From: Candidatus Saccharimonadota bacterium
GTDB lineage: Bacteria > Patescibacteriota > Saccharimonadia > Saccharimonadales > Saccharimonadaceae
Length of the DNA: 64,000 bases
NCBI GenBank assembly: GCA_016286785.1
Contig: JAEEUB010000001.1
Coordinates: 1-64,000, forward strand
Direction of reading: 5' to 3'
The position numbers were made by a program, and so were the translations under genes. How positions within the stretch are numbered: position 1 is the stretch's first letter; the number at the start of each line of letters is the position of its first letter. Shown here piece after piece: positions 45,460 to 53,619 of this stretch. The notes under the pieces were generated by a model. It searched no databases, was not told the DNA's origin, and saw only the letters and a program-made list of their open reading frames with translations.

Positions 45460-45792
45460 TTATTCCCCTTCAAGCTCCAACCCTAAAATATCCGCAGCCT
45501 TCTCTAAAACCTTCTTTTGCTCCTCCGTACACCCAATCATTCGCTCTTTAAACAGTTTTACGGTTTCCTCGTGTTTATAATCTAGAATTTCTAGAGACCT
45601 CGCCGCACCTGGCACCTTTCTCAATGCTCCCTTAGCCACTAAATTATCTACATGCTCAGCCACCGCCGACACAGACGATAGTCCAAGTCCAGCCATAATT
45701 TCACGATAAGATGGCGAATAATCGTTTGTCTCTGTAAATTCCTGCAAAAAGTTTAATACCGCTAATTGTTTTTTTGTTAACTTTAAACCCAT
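45460..45792 (-). CDS. LexA-type winged-helix DNA-binding protein without peptidase domain
   Basis: 110 aa. Residues 1-70 match the LexA N-terminal domain (LTKKQLAVLNFLQEF, YSPSYREIMAGLGLSSVSAVAEHVDNLVAKG). The C-terminal 40 residues are a Lys/Glu helix, and the Ser-Lys self-cleavage domain of LexA is absent, so it cannot be a normal SOS repressor. It is divergent from the LCP gene with only 18 bp between start codons and a shared palindromic -10, so it is well placed to control both genes. Gene name left blank because the LexA function is not supported. Confidence 0.82.
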   Translation of the reverse strand: MGLKLTKKQLAVLNFLQEFTETNDYSPSYREIMAGLGLSSVSAVAEHVDNLVAKGALRKVPGAARSLEILDYKHEETVKLFKERMIGCTEEQKKVLEKAADILGLELEGE

Positions 45793-45796
45793 ATGC

Positions 45797-45806
45797 TATA
45801 ATTATA
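45797..45806. promoter_or_regulatory. Overlapping divergent -10 boxes (TATAATTATA)
   Basis: Plus-strand TATAAT (45797-45802) serves the LCP gene (8 nt before its ATG) and minus-strand TATAAT (45801-45806) serves the LexA-like gene (8 nt before its ATG). The boxes share two bases in the palindrome TATAATTATA. Each -35 must lie inside the other gene's coding sequence, and simultaneous use is sterically impossible. Confidence 0.6.
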
Positions 45807-45810
45807 AACA

Positions 45811-47553
45811 ATGGAAAAAAATAAATCAATTGATGGACTACGTCCTCGTCGTGTCTCAAAAAATACGGCCACCCCTAATAGTTCTGTAAAAAAGGTCGTA
45901 AAAAAATCCTCGCCTAGTAAAAAAACCACCGTTAAAACTGCACTAAAAACCAAGAGTTCTGCAAAAACTACAAAACCCCGCAAAACCACATCAATCAAAG
46001 TTCAGTCCAAAACTCCTAAGTCAACTAAAACTAAACCAGAAGAATCAACTAATTTAATCGAGACCGAATCTTTAAATACTATAAAAGAATCAGAAGCCGT
46101 AGAAGATTTTTTAAAACCAGTACAAGCATTTGACTTTAATAGCGAAAACGGCAAACTAGAAGTCGCCGAAAATAATCCAAAAAACAATCTGGTCCAGAAA
46201 AAACAACTAGAAAAAAATAAAAAACAGAAAAAACCTATGTCTAAAAAACGTAAAATTACCCTTTCGATCATCCTAATTATTCTACTCCTAGTCCTTGGCG
46301 CCGGCATCGCGTTTATCATTTGGGGTAACGATATTATCGCTAAAATCACTGGCGGCCAAGGCAATATCCTAGATTTAGTCTTCCAGGAAGAAAAATACGA
46401 ACCCCTAAAAACCGACGAAAACGGCCGCACCAATATTCTAGCATTTGGTACAAGCGGCTATAATATGGACGGCGAAGAAGGTAACGGCACCCATGACGGA
46501 GCCCAACTTACCGACTCCATTATGGTAATCAGTCTAGATCAAGAAACTGGCGATCTCGCCATGCTTTCCCTTCCCCGCGATCTTAAAGCTTCCCCCACTT
46601 GCACCGCTACTGGCAAAATCAACGAAGTTTACTGGTGTAATAATATGAATAACGACAACGAACAAGCCGGCGCCGAAGCTCTCATGGAAGAAGTAAGCCG
46701 AATCTTAGGAATCGATTTCCAATATTACGCTCACCTTAACTGGGGTGCTCTCGTACAAATCGTAAACACACTAGGCGGCATTAATGTTACTCTAGACGAA
46801 GACATCGCTGACTACGGTTGGACAAATGCCGTATTCGAAGCCGGCAAAGAATACACAATCGACGGAGAACAAGCCCTTGGTCTTGCCCGTGCTCGCCACG
46901 GAACCGCTTCTGGCGATTTTACCCGTGGTGCCTCTCAGCAAAAAATTCTCATTGGTATCAAAGACAAGATTTTCGAAAATGGCCTCGCTATTACCGATAT
47001 TATTAATTTAGCCGGCACTCTAGGTGACAATCTACGCACCAACTTTTCTCTTGATGAAATGAGGACCCTTGCACACCTTATGTCGGATTTTGATTTTGAT
47101 TCCGCCCGCCAAGTTTCTCTTATCGAACCAGAAATGCTCATGACGACCGGTACAATCAATGGTATTTCTTACGTCCTACCTGCTGGCGGTGCCAACTATT
47201 ATACAAGGATTCAAAATCATGTTGCCAAAATGTTTAGTAGCAATCCAAGAGATTACGAAGATTATTCTATTCTAGTTCTTAACGCAACCGAAACTCCTGG
47301 TCTTGCTACAGCCGAAAAGAACAACCTAGAAGAAGACGAATACCAAAACATCTATATAGACGACGCCCCAGAAGGTGAATACGAAGGCGACTATATATTA
47401 TATATGGTTAAAGACACTGCCCCAGGCGTCAAAAAACTCCTCGAACAAAAATATAACACCACCGCCAAATCACTCGAAGAGCTTCCGACTAACATCAGTC
47501 AAGATTATCATTTCGTAATTATCATCAATAAAACAGAATCTGAAGCCAAATAA
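45811..47553 (+). CDS. LytR-CpsA-Psr (LCP) family wall-polymer ligase
   Basis: 580 aa: a Lys/Ser/Thr-rich cytoplasmic tail (1-140), one membrane helix (about 148-170), an LCP catalytic domain (about 195-400) with ILAFGTSGYN, TDSIMVISLD, MLSLPRDLKA, GLARARHGTASGDFTRGASQQ (the Arg cluster that binds the pyrophosphate), and a C-terminal LytR_C-like domain (about 480-575). LCP enzymes move undecaprenyl-linked glycans or teichoic acids onto peptidoglycan; here the likely donor is the polymer made by the 22-45 kb locus. The long basic tail is unusual and could bind nucleic acid or phospholipid. Leaderless start; divergent from the LexA-like gene. Confidence 0.93.
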   Translation: MEKNKSIDGLRPRRVSKNTATPNSSVKKVVKKSSPSKKTTVKTALKTKSSAKTTKPRKTTSIKVQSKTPKSTKTKPEESTNLIETESLNTIKESEAVEDFLKPVQAFDFNSENGKLEVAENNPKNNLVQKKQLEKNKKQKKPMSKKRKITLSIILIILLLVLGAGIAFIIWGNDIIAKITGGQGNILDLVFQEEKYEPLKTDENGRTNILAFGTSGYNMDGEEGNGTHDGAQLTDSIMVISLDQETGDLAMLSLPRDLKASPTCTATGKINEVYWCNNMNNDNEQAGAEALMEEVSRILGIDFQYYAHLNWGALVQIVNTLGGINVTLDEDIADYGWTNAVFEAGKEYTIDGEQALGLARARHGTASGDFTRGASQQKILIGIKDKIFENGLAITDIINLAGTLGDNLRTNFSLDEMRTLAHLMSDFDFDSARQVSLIEPEMLMTTGTINGISYVLPAGGANYYTRIQNHVAKMFSSNPRDYEDYSILVLNATETPGLATAEKNNLEEDEYQNIYIDDAPEGEYEGDYILYMVKDTAPGVKKLLEQKYNTTAKSLEELPTNISQDYHFVIIINKTESEAK

Positions 47554-47616
47554 AATATATTTAACCAGCAATAAAACCCCATTCATTATAATTGAATTTC
47601 AATAAAGAAGTAGAAC

Positions 47617-47675
47617 AATACTTTTTGGAACCATAAGCTTGGCCGAACGGCCTTGAGTGTGTTCCAAAAAGTATT
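47617..47675. repeat. Palindromic element between LCP gene and jag (terminator-like)
   Basis: 15-bp perfect outer arms (AATACTTTTTGGAAC / GTTCCAAAAAGTATT) around the 29-nt core CATAAGCTTGGCCGAACG..., with an inner GGCC/GGCC stem. Lies between the convergent ends of the LCP gene and jag, where it can act as a two-way terminator. Its core matches the element inside ileS (18479-18533) in 24 of 29 positions. Confidence 0.75.
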
Positions 47676-47686
47676 ATTTACTTCGC

Positions 47687-48151
47687 TTATTCAACATCCA
47701 CCTTACTAATAATAAGCTTTCTTTCTCTTCCCTCCCCTTCCGAATGAGTCTCAATATCCGAATAATCCTGTGCTACCTTATGTACAATCCTTCTATCCGC
47801 CGCATTAAGATCGAGTATCATATTTTCACCGGTCTTACGTACTTTCGCAATCCACCCTTCTGCTTTTTCCGCAATCCTGTCAGCCCTCTGCTTCTTGTAG
47901 TTTGCTACATCTACATTTACCCTCGTAATCTCAGCTTCTTTCGATACTAAAGCCATCGAAACAATATGCTGCAACGCTCTTAGATTATCCGCATTTCGCC
48001 CAATTAAGAGCGAATTAAGCGATGTAGACGGTACCGACAGTTGAATCACCTCATCGTCAATCGTAGAATACACTGCTACATTAATCCCAAAGAAACTAAG
48101 CAGGTCCTCCAGGTATTTTGCTGCAAATCTAATTGATTCGTCTTTATTCAT
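47687..48151 (-). CDS. jag: Jag/KhpB RNA-binding protein (KH-R3H)
   Basis: 154 aa: a type II KH domain (about 25-85) with SLLIGRNADNLRALQHIV, and an R3H domain (about 90-150) with the diagnostic NAADRRIVHKVAQ. The N-terminal Jag_N domain of larger homologues is missing. KhpB binds many RNAs and influences cell-wall growth in Gram-positives. The ATG follows the yidC stop by 3 nt, the conserved rnpA-yidC-jag order. Confidence 0.93.
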   Translation of the reverse strand: MNKDESIRFAAKYLEDLLSFFGINVAVYSTIDDEVIQLSVPSTSLNSLLIGRNADNLRALQHIVSMALVSKEAEITRVNVDVANYKKQRADRIAEKAEGWIAKVRKTGENMILDLNAADRRIVHKVAQDYSDIETHSEGEGRERKLIISKVDVE

Positions 48152-48154
48152 TTG

Positions 48155-49255
48155 TTATCTCCTTTTCTTTTTAATATCTTTTGCGGAGATTCTAGTTATT
48201 TTTGTTCCTGTTTTTTTATTTTCCACCACTTCAGCTTCTTGAATTTTTCTAAGCTCTTTTAATACAGCCTTATCAGTCATATCATCGATCTCTTTATCGA
48301 TGCTCTTTAAAATAATTCTCTGTTGCACTACAGTAATTATATTACTAAGGAAATAATAAAAAGCCAGAGCCCCATTTAGATTAAACATGATTACAAACAT
48401 CATTATTGGCATCATCATAGACATTTGTCCGGTAGCCATACTACTAATGTCCGAATCATCAATCTCTTTTCCATCTTTAGCTTCTTTTAAGAGTTCACGG
48501 AATTTCTTTTTCTTTTCCGACTTACCAGATGGCATTTGTTGTTTTGTGGCTATATATTGTATTACAGATGCCAGGATGGCACATACTAGTATAAATAGAG
48601 CACTCCACGAAAACTTACCAGTTAAAACATCGCTCGCTTTCACATCTAGATTAATTACACCTAGCAGTTGCGGGTGAAAATCGTAGGCTATCTTATCTTC
48701 TTTTGCAACTTCGTCATTAACTAAATCAGCAAGATAAACTTCTTGTTTTTCTTCTAATGCCCTAATTTCTGAACCTTCATAAGCTACAATATCATATGCA
48801 CGGTTCATTAGGTTATCAGTCGGAAGTGGTGTTGCTATCACCCGAATAGCCGAAAAAATTGCAATAAATATAGGTAATTGTATTAATATAGTCAATATCG
48901 AAGCAAAAGGCTTTACATTGTATCTCTTATAAAGATCCATGGTTTGCAAAGATTCTAACTGCTTATTTCCTTTACAATTCTTTTTTATCTCCGTTAATTG
49001 TGGCTGCAGCTTGCGCAGTAGTTTAGTTTGATTTAGTTGTTTTCTAGAAAGTGGCCACATGCAAAGCTTTACAATTAAAGTAAAGATTATAATAGCAAGC
49101 CCAAAATCATGCACCAGATTAAAGATTACAAACAGTATATTTACAATTGGTCTTACCACTATCAAATCAATAAAATTAAATGGCCCGCCAGTAATGATTG
49201 AGCCTACTACAAAAGCCACAAACAACGACCAGTAGATAAACTTTTTCACACTCAT
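48155..49255 (-). CDS. yidC: Membrane protein insertase YidC
   Basis: 366 aa with N-terminal helix, the Oxa1 core (HDFGLAIIIFTLIVKLCMWPLSRKQL), the amphipathic LLRKLQPQLTEIKK segment, PFASILTILIQLPIFIAIF, and later helices (MMPIMMFVIMFNLNGALAFYYFLSNII). Inserts proteins into the membrane, alone or with SecYEG. The groove Arg of most homologues is Lys here. It lacks the large periplasmic P1 domain of Gram-negative YidC. A second Oxa1-like domain is fused to a transferase at 34053. Operon rnpA-yidC-jag. Confidence 0.96.
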   Translation of the reverse strand: MSVKKFIYWSLFVAFVVGSIITGGPFNFIDLIVVRPIVNILFVIFNLVHDFGLAIIIFTLIVKLCMWPLSRKQLNQTKLLRKLQPQLTEIKKNCKGNKQLESLQTMDLYKRYNVKPFASILTILIQLPIFIAIFSAIRVIATPLPTDNLMNRAYDIVAYEGSEIRALEEKQEVYLADLVNDEVAKEDKIAYDFHPQLLGVINLDVKASDVLTGKFSWSALFILVCAILASVIQYIATKQQMPSGKSEKKKKFRELLKEAKDGKEIDDSDISSMATGQMSMMMPIMMFVIMFNLNGALAFYYFLSNIITVVQQRIILKSIDKEIDDMTDKAVLKELRKIQEAEVVENKKTGTKITRISAKDIKKKRR

Positions 49256-49271
49256 AATTAATCTAATTATA

Positions 49272-49610
49272 TCACAACTTACTCTGCTCTACTAGTAACC
49301 CCAATGTTTCCTCGAGTTCATTAAAAGGTATTTTGGCAAGTTTTTTCGAATAAACCACAAAAACATAGTCCGTCTTTTTAGGAAACTTATCGAAATTGAG
49401 CCTTACTGCTTCATAAATTCTTCGCCTAATTCTATTTCTACCTACCGCAGTTTTCTCCACTTTTTTTGACACTACGACACCCACCCTAGTAAAACCTCTT
49501 TCATTTTTCACAAAAACTAGAGACATCCTAGGCGTCCTTACTGTCTTTCCCTTTTGGTATACATACCTCACTCCCCCACGCGAATGAAACCGATACTTCT
49601 TACTCAGCAT
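49272..49610 (-). CDS. rnpA: Ribonuclease P protein component
   Basis: 112 aa, with the RNase P protein signature VGVVVSKKVEKTAVGRNRIRRRIYEAVR (RNR motif) in the middle and the N-terminal aromatic/basic YRFHSRGGVRYVYQKG substrate-binding strand. Helps the RNA subunit mature tRNA 5' ends. Leaderless: TATAAT (49618-49623) ends 7 nt before the ATG. The usual neighbour rpmH is 2 kb away, separated by a large surface-protein gene. Confidence 0.95.
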   Translation of the reverse strand: MLSKKYRFHSRGGVRYVYQKGKTVRTPRMSLVFVKNERGFTRVGVVVSKKVEKTAVGRNRIRRRIYEAVRLNFDKFPKKTDYVFVVYSKKLAKIPFNELEETLGLLVEQSKL

Positions 49611-49644
49611 ATTATATATTATACATCAAAATAGAAAGTACATC

Positions 49645-51567
49645 TTAAGTACCGGCCGTACACCTAATACTGGAGCCGAGGTACTTATAGCCGCCACTGG
49701 TACCTGGGTACACGCTGGAACTACCCAGGTACAGGTAGTAGCTAGTGTCGCTATCGCTCGCAGTCGCAGTAGACGACCAATAGTCGCCGTAGCTACCTCT
49801 ACCGCGGGCGGACGACGTAGTGAAGCTGCCGGAATAGAGGAAATTATTAGGATAAGCTCTTATAGCTTTAGACATATCAGAAGCTTCAGGAGAACCAGTA
49901 TAGTAAGGTTGAGTACTACTTCCATAATTAGCTGGATTTGTTCCCCCATTAATTCCAGTAACTACTAGTGACCAGAAATCATTATTGGCTTCATTGGATT
50001 TATCACCTCCTTTTGGTAAGTACCAACCAGCTGGACAAAGTGAAGTATTTGATACACTACTATTATTGGTGCCATTGTAGGTGAGATCTGCTATGGCTGC
50101 GTGCCAGGTGTAGTAGTTGCCATAACTATACATACCTACCGTAGTGTTATTGTTTGTAAATGTATTGCTAGTAGGGTTCTGTGGTCTATTACTAGCATTA
50201 GCAGGAGTATTAAGGTTATTATAACGTGGTATACGATCACCTGGATTATTTGATGTGCCGATGTTTATACTAGCAGTACCTGACTGAGTACCACTGTAAT
50301 AGAGGGAGTTAGCGGTGGTGGAGTAGGTGAAGTTAGCTGATTCTGCATCAGCGAGACCGGAGAAGTTGCCATAAGTAGTACTAGTACCATAGCCTTGGGC
50401 TAGAGCAATATCTTCTGCACTAGTGGTGTCGTCTGCTTCTAGCCTTAAGTTTTCTATCATCCAGCATTTATCATCAGCTAGTTTAGCGATAGCATAGGTT
50501 TCATTGTCTCTGCTATCGGTTAAAGCAGATACAGATGCTAGATTTGCAGTACCATTAGTAGGAGCAGTGGTTAGGCTTCCGGCACCAGTACCACAAAGCT
50601 GTGCTACTTTAGTAGAATCTTGTAAGCTACCTTGTGATTTAATCCATACAGCATATAGGCTAAGTCCATTAGTAGTAGTTCCAGTAGGTACAGTAATGGT
50701 TTCTTGTGGACCATAAAAATGAGCATTCTGGTTGGTAGCATAATCAAAAGCATCAGACCATCCTGCAAAGCCATAACCTTCCCTACTGAAGTTGGAGGCA
50801 AGGAGAACTATATCATTACCATCAGACGCAGACTGACAGCCCATAGTACCTAGTACATTAGAGCCATTCGGGAAGTAGTTGATGCATCCTGCTGTAGCTG
50901 GTTGTGGCTGTAGTGGTGTTTCATTTGCTGGATGTACTAGTGTGTATTTAACTTTACCTTCATATGTATCAGCAGGTTGGGTTCTGGATACATAAGCTGC
51001 ATATGTAGTAGTAAGAGTTGAGCCTTCTGCATTAGTTCCTATATCAGTACCAGAATCTCTATGTGCTACTTTAGTATAAGTAGATGGTACTATACTATAG
51101 CTTCCATAGCCATTGTCTAGTGTAATAGGATATGTTGGTGTTGGAGATGATACTGCCGTTAGTTTCATAGCCCAGTTAGATGTGTCAGGATTTCCTGCAG
51201 ATGTAGCTGTTCCTGTAACTATAGTATTACTAGTACTTTGTCCTATTAGTGTAGTAGTACCATATGTATCATCAGTGTATCCTATAGTATATATAGAAAA
51301 ACCATTACTATCATTACAATAAGCTTTAAGTGTGGTAGTACCTATATCTGCAGTATATGTACCATTAGTAATTTCTGCAGTATGTGAGTTCATGCCAGTG
51401 CCGGTCATAGTACAAGATTCTGGCACATTGATGGTCACTTGGTCTACTATGGAGTCGTCAGCAGAGACGTTACTAGAATTAAGTATGATTCCGGAAAGAA
51501 ATGTAAAGCTAATTAAGACCACAAAAATATATAATGAAAAGTTAGTTTTACTGTATGACTTTAGCAT
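49645..51567 (-). CDS. Large secreted surface protein with InlB-like repeat and FISUMP-like domain
   Basis: 640 aa. Signal peptide (about 1-37, ending VSADD), then Thr/Ser-rich beta domains resembling pilin/adhesin modules (residues 40-215), an InlB-type beta-grasp repeat (LASNFSREGYGFAGWSDAF ... LYAVWI), and a C-terminal FISUMP-like domain (ETYAIAKLADDKCWMIENLRL, CPAGWYLPKGGDK, DYWSSTATASDSDTSYYL). Such proteins sit on the cell surface; adhesion to a host cell is plausible but unproven. Promoter TTGACC (51597-51602), 17 nt, TATAAT (51574-51579), start 6 nt further on. Repetitive GTA/AGT-rich codon use differs from the housekeeping neighbours. It sits between rnpA and rpmH. Confidence 0.85.
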   Translation of the reverse strand: MLKSYSKTNFSLYIFVVLISFTFLSGIILNSSNVSADDSIVDQVTINVPESCTMTGTGMNSHTAEITNGTYTADIGTTTLKAYCNDSNGFSIYTIGYTDDTYGTTTLIGQSTSNTIVTGTATSAGNPDTSNWAMKLTAVSSPTPTYPITLDNGYGSYSIVPSTYTKVAHRDSGTDIGTNAEGSTLTTTYAAYVSRTQPADTYEGKVKYTLVHPANETPLQPQPATAGCINYFPNGSNVLGTMGCQSASDGNDIVLLASNFSREGYGFAGWSDAFDYATNQNAHFYGPQETITVPTGTTTNGLSLYAVWIKSQGSLQDSTKVAQLCGTGAGSLTTAPTNGTANLASVSALTDSRDNETYAIAKLADDKCWMIENLRLEADDTTSAEDIALAQGYGTSTTYGNFSGLADAESANFTYSTTANSLYYSGTQSGTASINIGTSNNPGDRIPRYNNLNTPANASNRPQNPTSNTFTNNNTTVGMYSYGNYYTWHAAIADLTYNGTNNSSVSNTSLCPAGWYLPKGGDKSNEANNDFWSLVVTGINGGTNPANYGSSTQPYYTGSPEASDMSKAIRAYPNNFLYSGSFTTSSARGRGSYGDYWSSTATASDSDTSYYLYLGSSSVYPGTSGGYKYLGSSIRCTAGT

Positions 51568-51573
51568 AAGCTA

Positions 51574-51602
51574 ATTATATATAATATATTGTGGATGGTC
51601 AA
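51574..51602 (-). promoter_or_regulatory. Promoter of the surface-protein gene
   Basis: TTGACC, a 17-nt spacer and TATAAT, then the ATG 6 nt later: a near-consensus promoter for a leaderless mRNA, implying high expression. Confidence 0.75.
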
Positions 51603-51642
51603 GAAACTTTAATGGCATTGAAAAATATGAAAAATCATTATT

Positions 51643-51780
51643 TTACGCAGTAAGTCTCGCGCGTCCCTTAATGCGGCGACGTGCTAATACCTTGCGACCA
51701 CTTTTAGTCGCATTTCTTTTCATAAAACCATGTTCAACTTTACGTTGCTTTTTGTGGGGTTGGTATGTTCGCTTTGGCAT
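51643..51780 (-). CDS. rpmH: Large ribosomal subunit protein bL34
   Basis: A 45-aa ORF too short for the track: [20 protein letters not shown]..., with the family's KRTYQP start and the basic [15 protein letters not shown] end. It is a 23S rRNA-binding ribosomal protein. A GGAATAAT sequence precedes the ATG and a TATAAT box (51816-51821) lies 35 nt upstream. Divergent from dnaA across the candidate origin, as in most bacteria. Confidence 0.95.
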   Translation of the reverse strand: MPKRTYQPHKKQRKVEHGFMKRNATKSGRKVLARRRIKGRARLTA

Positions 51781-52006
51781 ATTATTCCTTAAATTTTAAC
51801 TTATTTCAAAAACTTATTATAGTATACTCCATTTTTCCACATTTTTCAATATCTTTTCCACACCTTTTATAGATATATATCAGTTTCTGTGGAAAACACT
51901 AACCTGTTTTATTAAAACCATATTTCAACATATTTTTCCAAAATAAAACCTGTGGAAAACTTCATTTTTTCATGCTATACTGTTTGCAGTAAGGAGGTTT
52001 ATATCA
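51781..52006. other. oriC: Candidate oriC: rpmH-dnaA spacer with four DnaA boxes
   Basis: 226 bp, very AT-rich, with four copies of TTTTCCACA: plus strand at 51833-51841 and 51854-51862, minus strand at 51888-51896 and 51951-51959. Flanked by rpmH and dnaA, with gene direction diverging from it. The dnaA -10 (TATACT, 51976-51981) and SD (AAGGAGG) lie at the right end, so the boxes could also mediate dnaA autoregulation. Confidence 0.75.
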
Positions 52007-53362
52007 ATGTTTGACGTCTGGAAGAACGTTTTAGCTGAGATCGAACAGCAAATATCCCCAGCAAATTTTGCCACTTGGTTCCAAGATACTTCGCTTGTTA
52101 CCACTAAAGACGGCCATGTTATCGTCGGTGTTAAAAATTCCTTCTATGTCAAACAATTACGCGCCCGTTATTACGATCTAATCGAAAAATCCCTCAAAAA
52201 TAATGGCGTAGATGTAAAGGATATAGATTTTGAAGTTGTCTGTAAAACTAAAAACAGAGTCCGCTCCCGTGAAGTCACAACACCAAAACCAATCAAAGAA
52301 CAAATTAGGACCATTCGTGATAAAACCGAAACCAAGTCAAGAAGTGATGGCTTAAATCCAAAATACACTCTAGATAACTTTGTTGTGGGTTCCAACAATG
52401 AACTTGCCGTTGCAGCGGCTCGTAGTATTATCAGCTCTCCAGGTACCAGATACAATCCATTTTTCCTTTATGGCGGCCCAGGTCTTGGTAAAACCCACCT
52501 GGTTCAAGCCATCGGCAATGCCCTTCTAAAAGACAATCCAAATTACAAAATTTTTTACACTCCAATTTCCCACTTTTATTCTGACTTTATCGACGCCATT
52601 CAAAAAGGCAAAGGTAAAGAATTTAATCTTCGCTTCCAAAAATTAGACTGCCTCATAATCGATGATTTTCAATTCATCGTTAATAAGGAAAAATCCCAAG
52701 AAGAATTCTTTAATATTTTTAACGACCTCTACCAGCTTAATAAACAAATCATCATTACCTCAGATCGTCTGCCCTCCCAAATTAAAACCGTTGATGAACG
52801 TCTTGCTTCGCGCCTCACATGGGCCGGAGCCTTCGACCTTCAACTTCCAAAGTTCGAAGACAAATGCGCTATCCTTCGCGCCAAAGCCGAACTCATCGGT
52901 GCCGAAATCGAACCAGAAGCAATTGAATATATCGCCGAAAATGTTAACACAAATATTCGTGACCTAGAGGGTGAATTTTCTACTCTTCTTTTAATGTCCG
53001 AAGTTCGCGGGCTCACCCCATTACAGCTTATCGAAAACGGTTCCGTATCGGTTAATAAAACCTCAAAACATCGTCCCACCTCTCCTAAACAAGTCGTAGA
53101 TAAAATTGCAAAGTATTATCAACTTACTAGCAAAGAATTATGTAGCAAATCTCGTGTGTCCAACATCAAAAACGCTCGCCAAGTTGCCATGTTCATTCTA
53201 TCCGAAGAGCTAAACCTAAGCACCAATAAAATCGCCGCCGAAGTCGGAGTAAAAGATCACACCACAGTTATGCATGGAATAAAAAAGATCAAAAACGACC
53301 TCAAGCTCAACTTCCTCTTAAGGGAGCAAATCGATGAAATCAAGGAGAAAATTTATGGCTAA
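52007..53362 (+). CDS. dnaA: Chromosomal replication initiator DnaA
   Basis: 451 aa: domain I (1-80, FDVWKNVLAEIEQQ), a short variable domain II, the AAA+ domain III with Walker A (GGPGLGKTHLV) and Walker B (CLIIDDFQF), and domain IV with the DnaA signature VGVKDHTTVMHGIKKI that reads DnaA boxes. Binds the boxes next to it and opens the origin. A strong SD (AAGGAGG) 9 nt before the ATG and a TATACT box upstream; unlike most genes here the mRNA has a leader. Confidence 0.98.
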   Translation: MFDVWKNVLAEIEQQISPANFATWFQDTSLVTTKDGHVIVGVKNSFYVKQLRARYYDLIEKSLKNNGVDVKDIDFEVVCKTKNRVRSREVTTPKPIKEQIRTIRDKTETKSRSDGLNPKYTLDNFVVGSNNELAVAAARSIISSPGTRYNPFFLYGGPGLGKTHLVQAIGNALLKDNPNYKIFYTPISHFYSDFIDAIQKGKGKEFNLRFQKLDCLIIDDFQFIVNKEKSQEEFFNIFNDLYQLNKQIIITSDRLPSQIKTVDERLASRLTWAGAFDLQLPKFEDKCAILRAKAELIGAEIEPEAIEYIAENVNTNIRDLEGEFSTLLLMSEVRGLTPLQLIENGSVSVNKTSKHRPTSPKQVVDKIAKYYQLTSKELCSKSRVSNIKNARQVAMFILSEELNLSTNKIAAEVGVKDHTTVMHGIKKIKNDLKLNFLLREQIDEIKEKIYG

Positions 53363-53619
53363 AAAAAGAATAAAAAATGTGAACAACCTGTGTAAAAAGG
53401 TGTTAAAATCTTCGTGTAATATTAAAGCAAAACTTAGTGCAAAAAAAATATCACCAAAATATTTAGTGCAAAACTATAGTTTTCTACAAACTTTTTCAAC
53501 ATTTTCCACCCCGTTTCCCACCATTAGTCGCCCCCTGTTCTCTACCTTATTTTTCCACTATTCCACAGACCCTACTACTAATACAACTATAAATAATTTA
53601 ATAGAAAGGAGGAAGAAAA
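53363..53619. other. dnaA-dnaN spacer, possible second origin segment
   Basis: 257 bp, AT-rich, with several degenerate DnaA-box-like words (TTTTCCACC, TTTTCCACT, TTCCACAGA) and GTGTAAAAAGG motifs. No convincing gene: the track ORF 53334-53630 has no SD and a low-complexity composition. Many bacteria place oriC or its unwinding part in this interval. GAAAGGAGGAAG at its end is the dnaN SD. Confidence 0.4.

Noticed and set aside
46818-47011. Overlapping 61-62-aa ORFs inside the LCP gene
   Set aside because: Out-of-frame shadows of a well-conserved catalytic domain.
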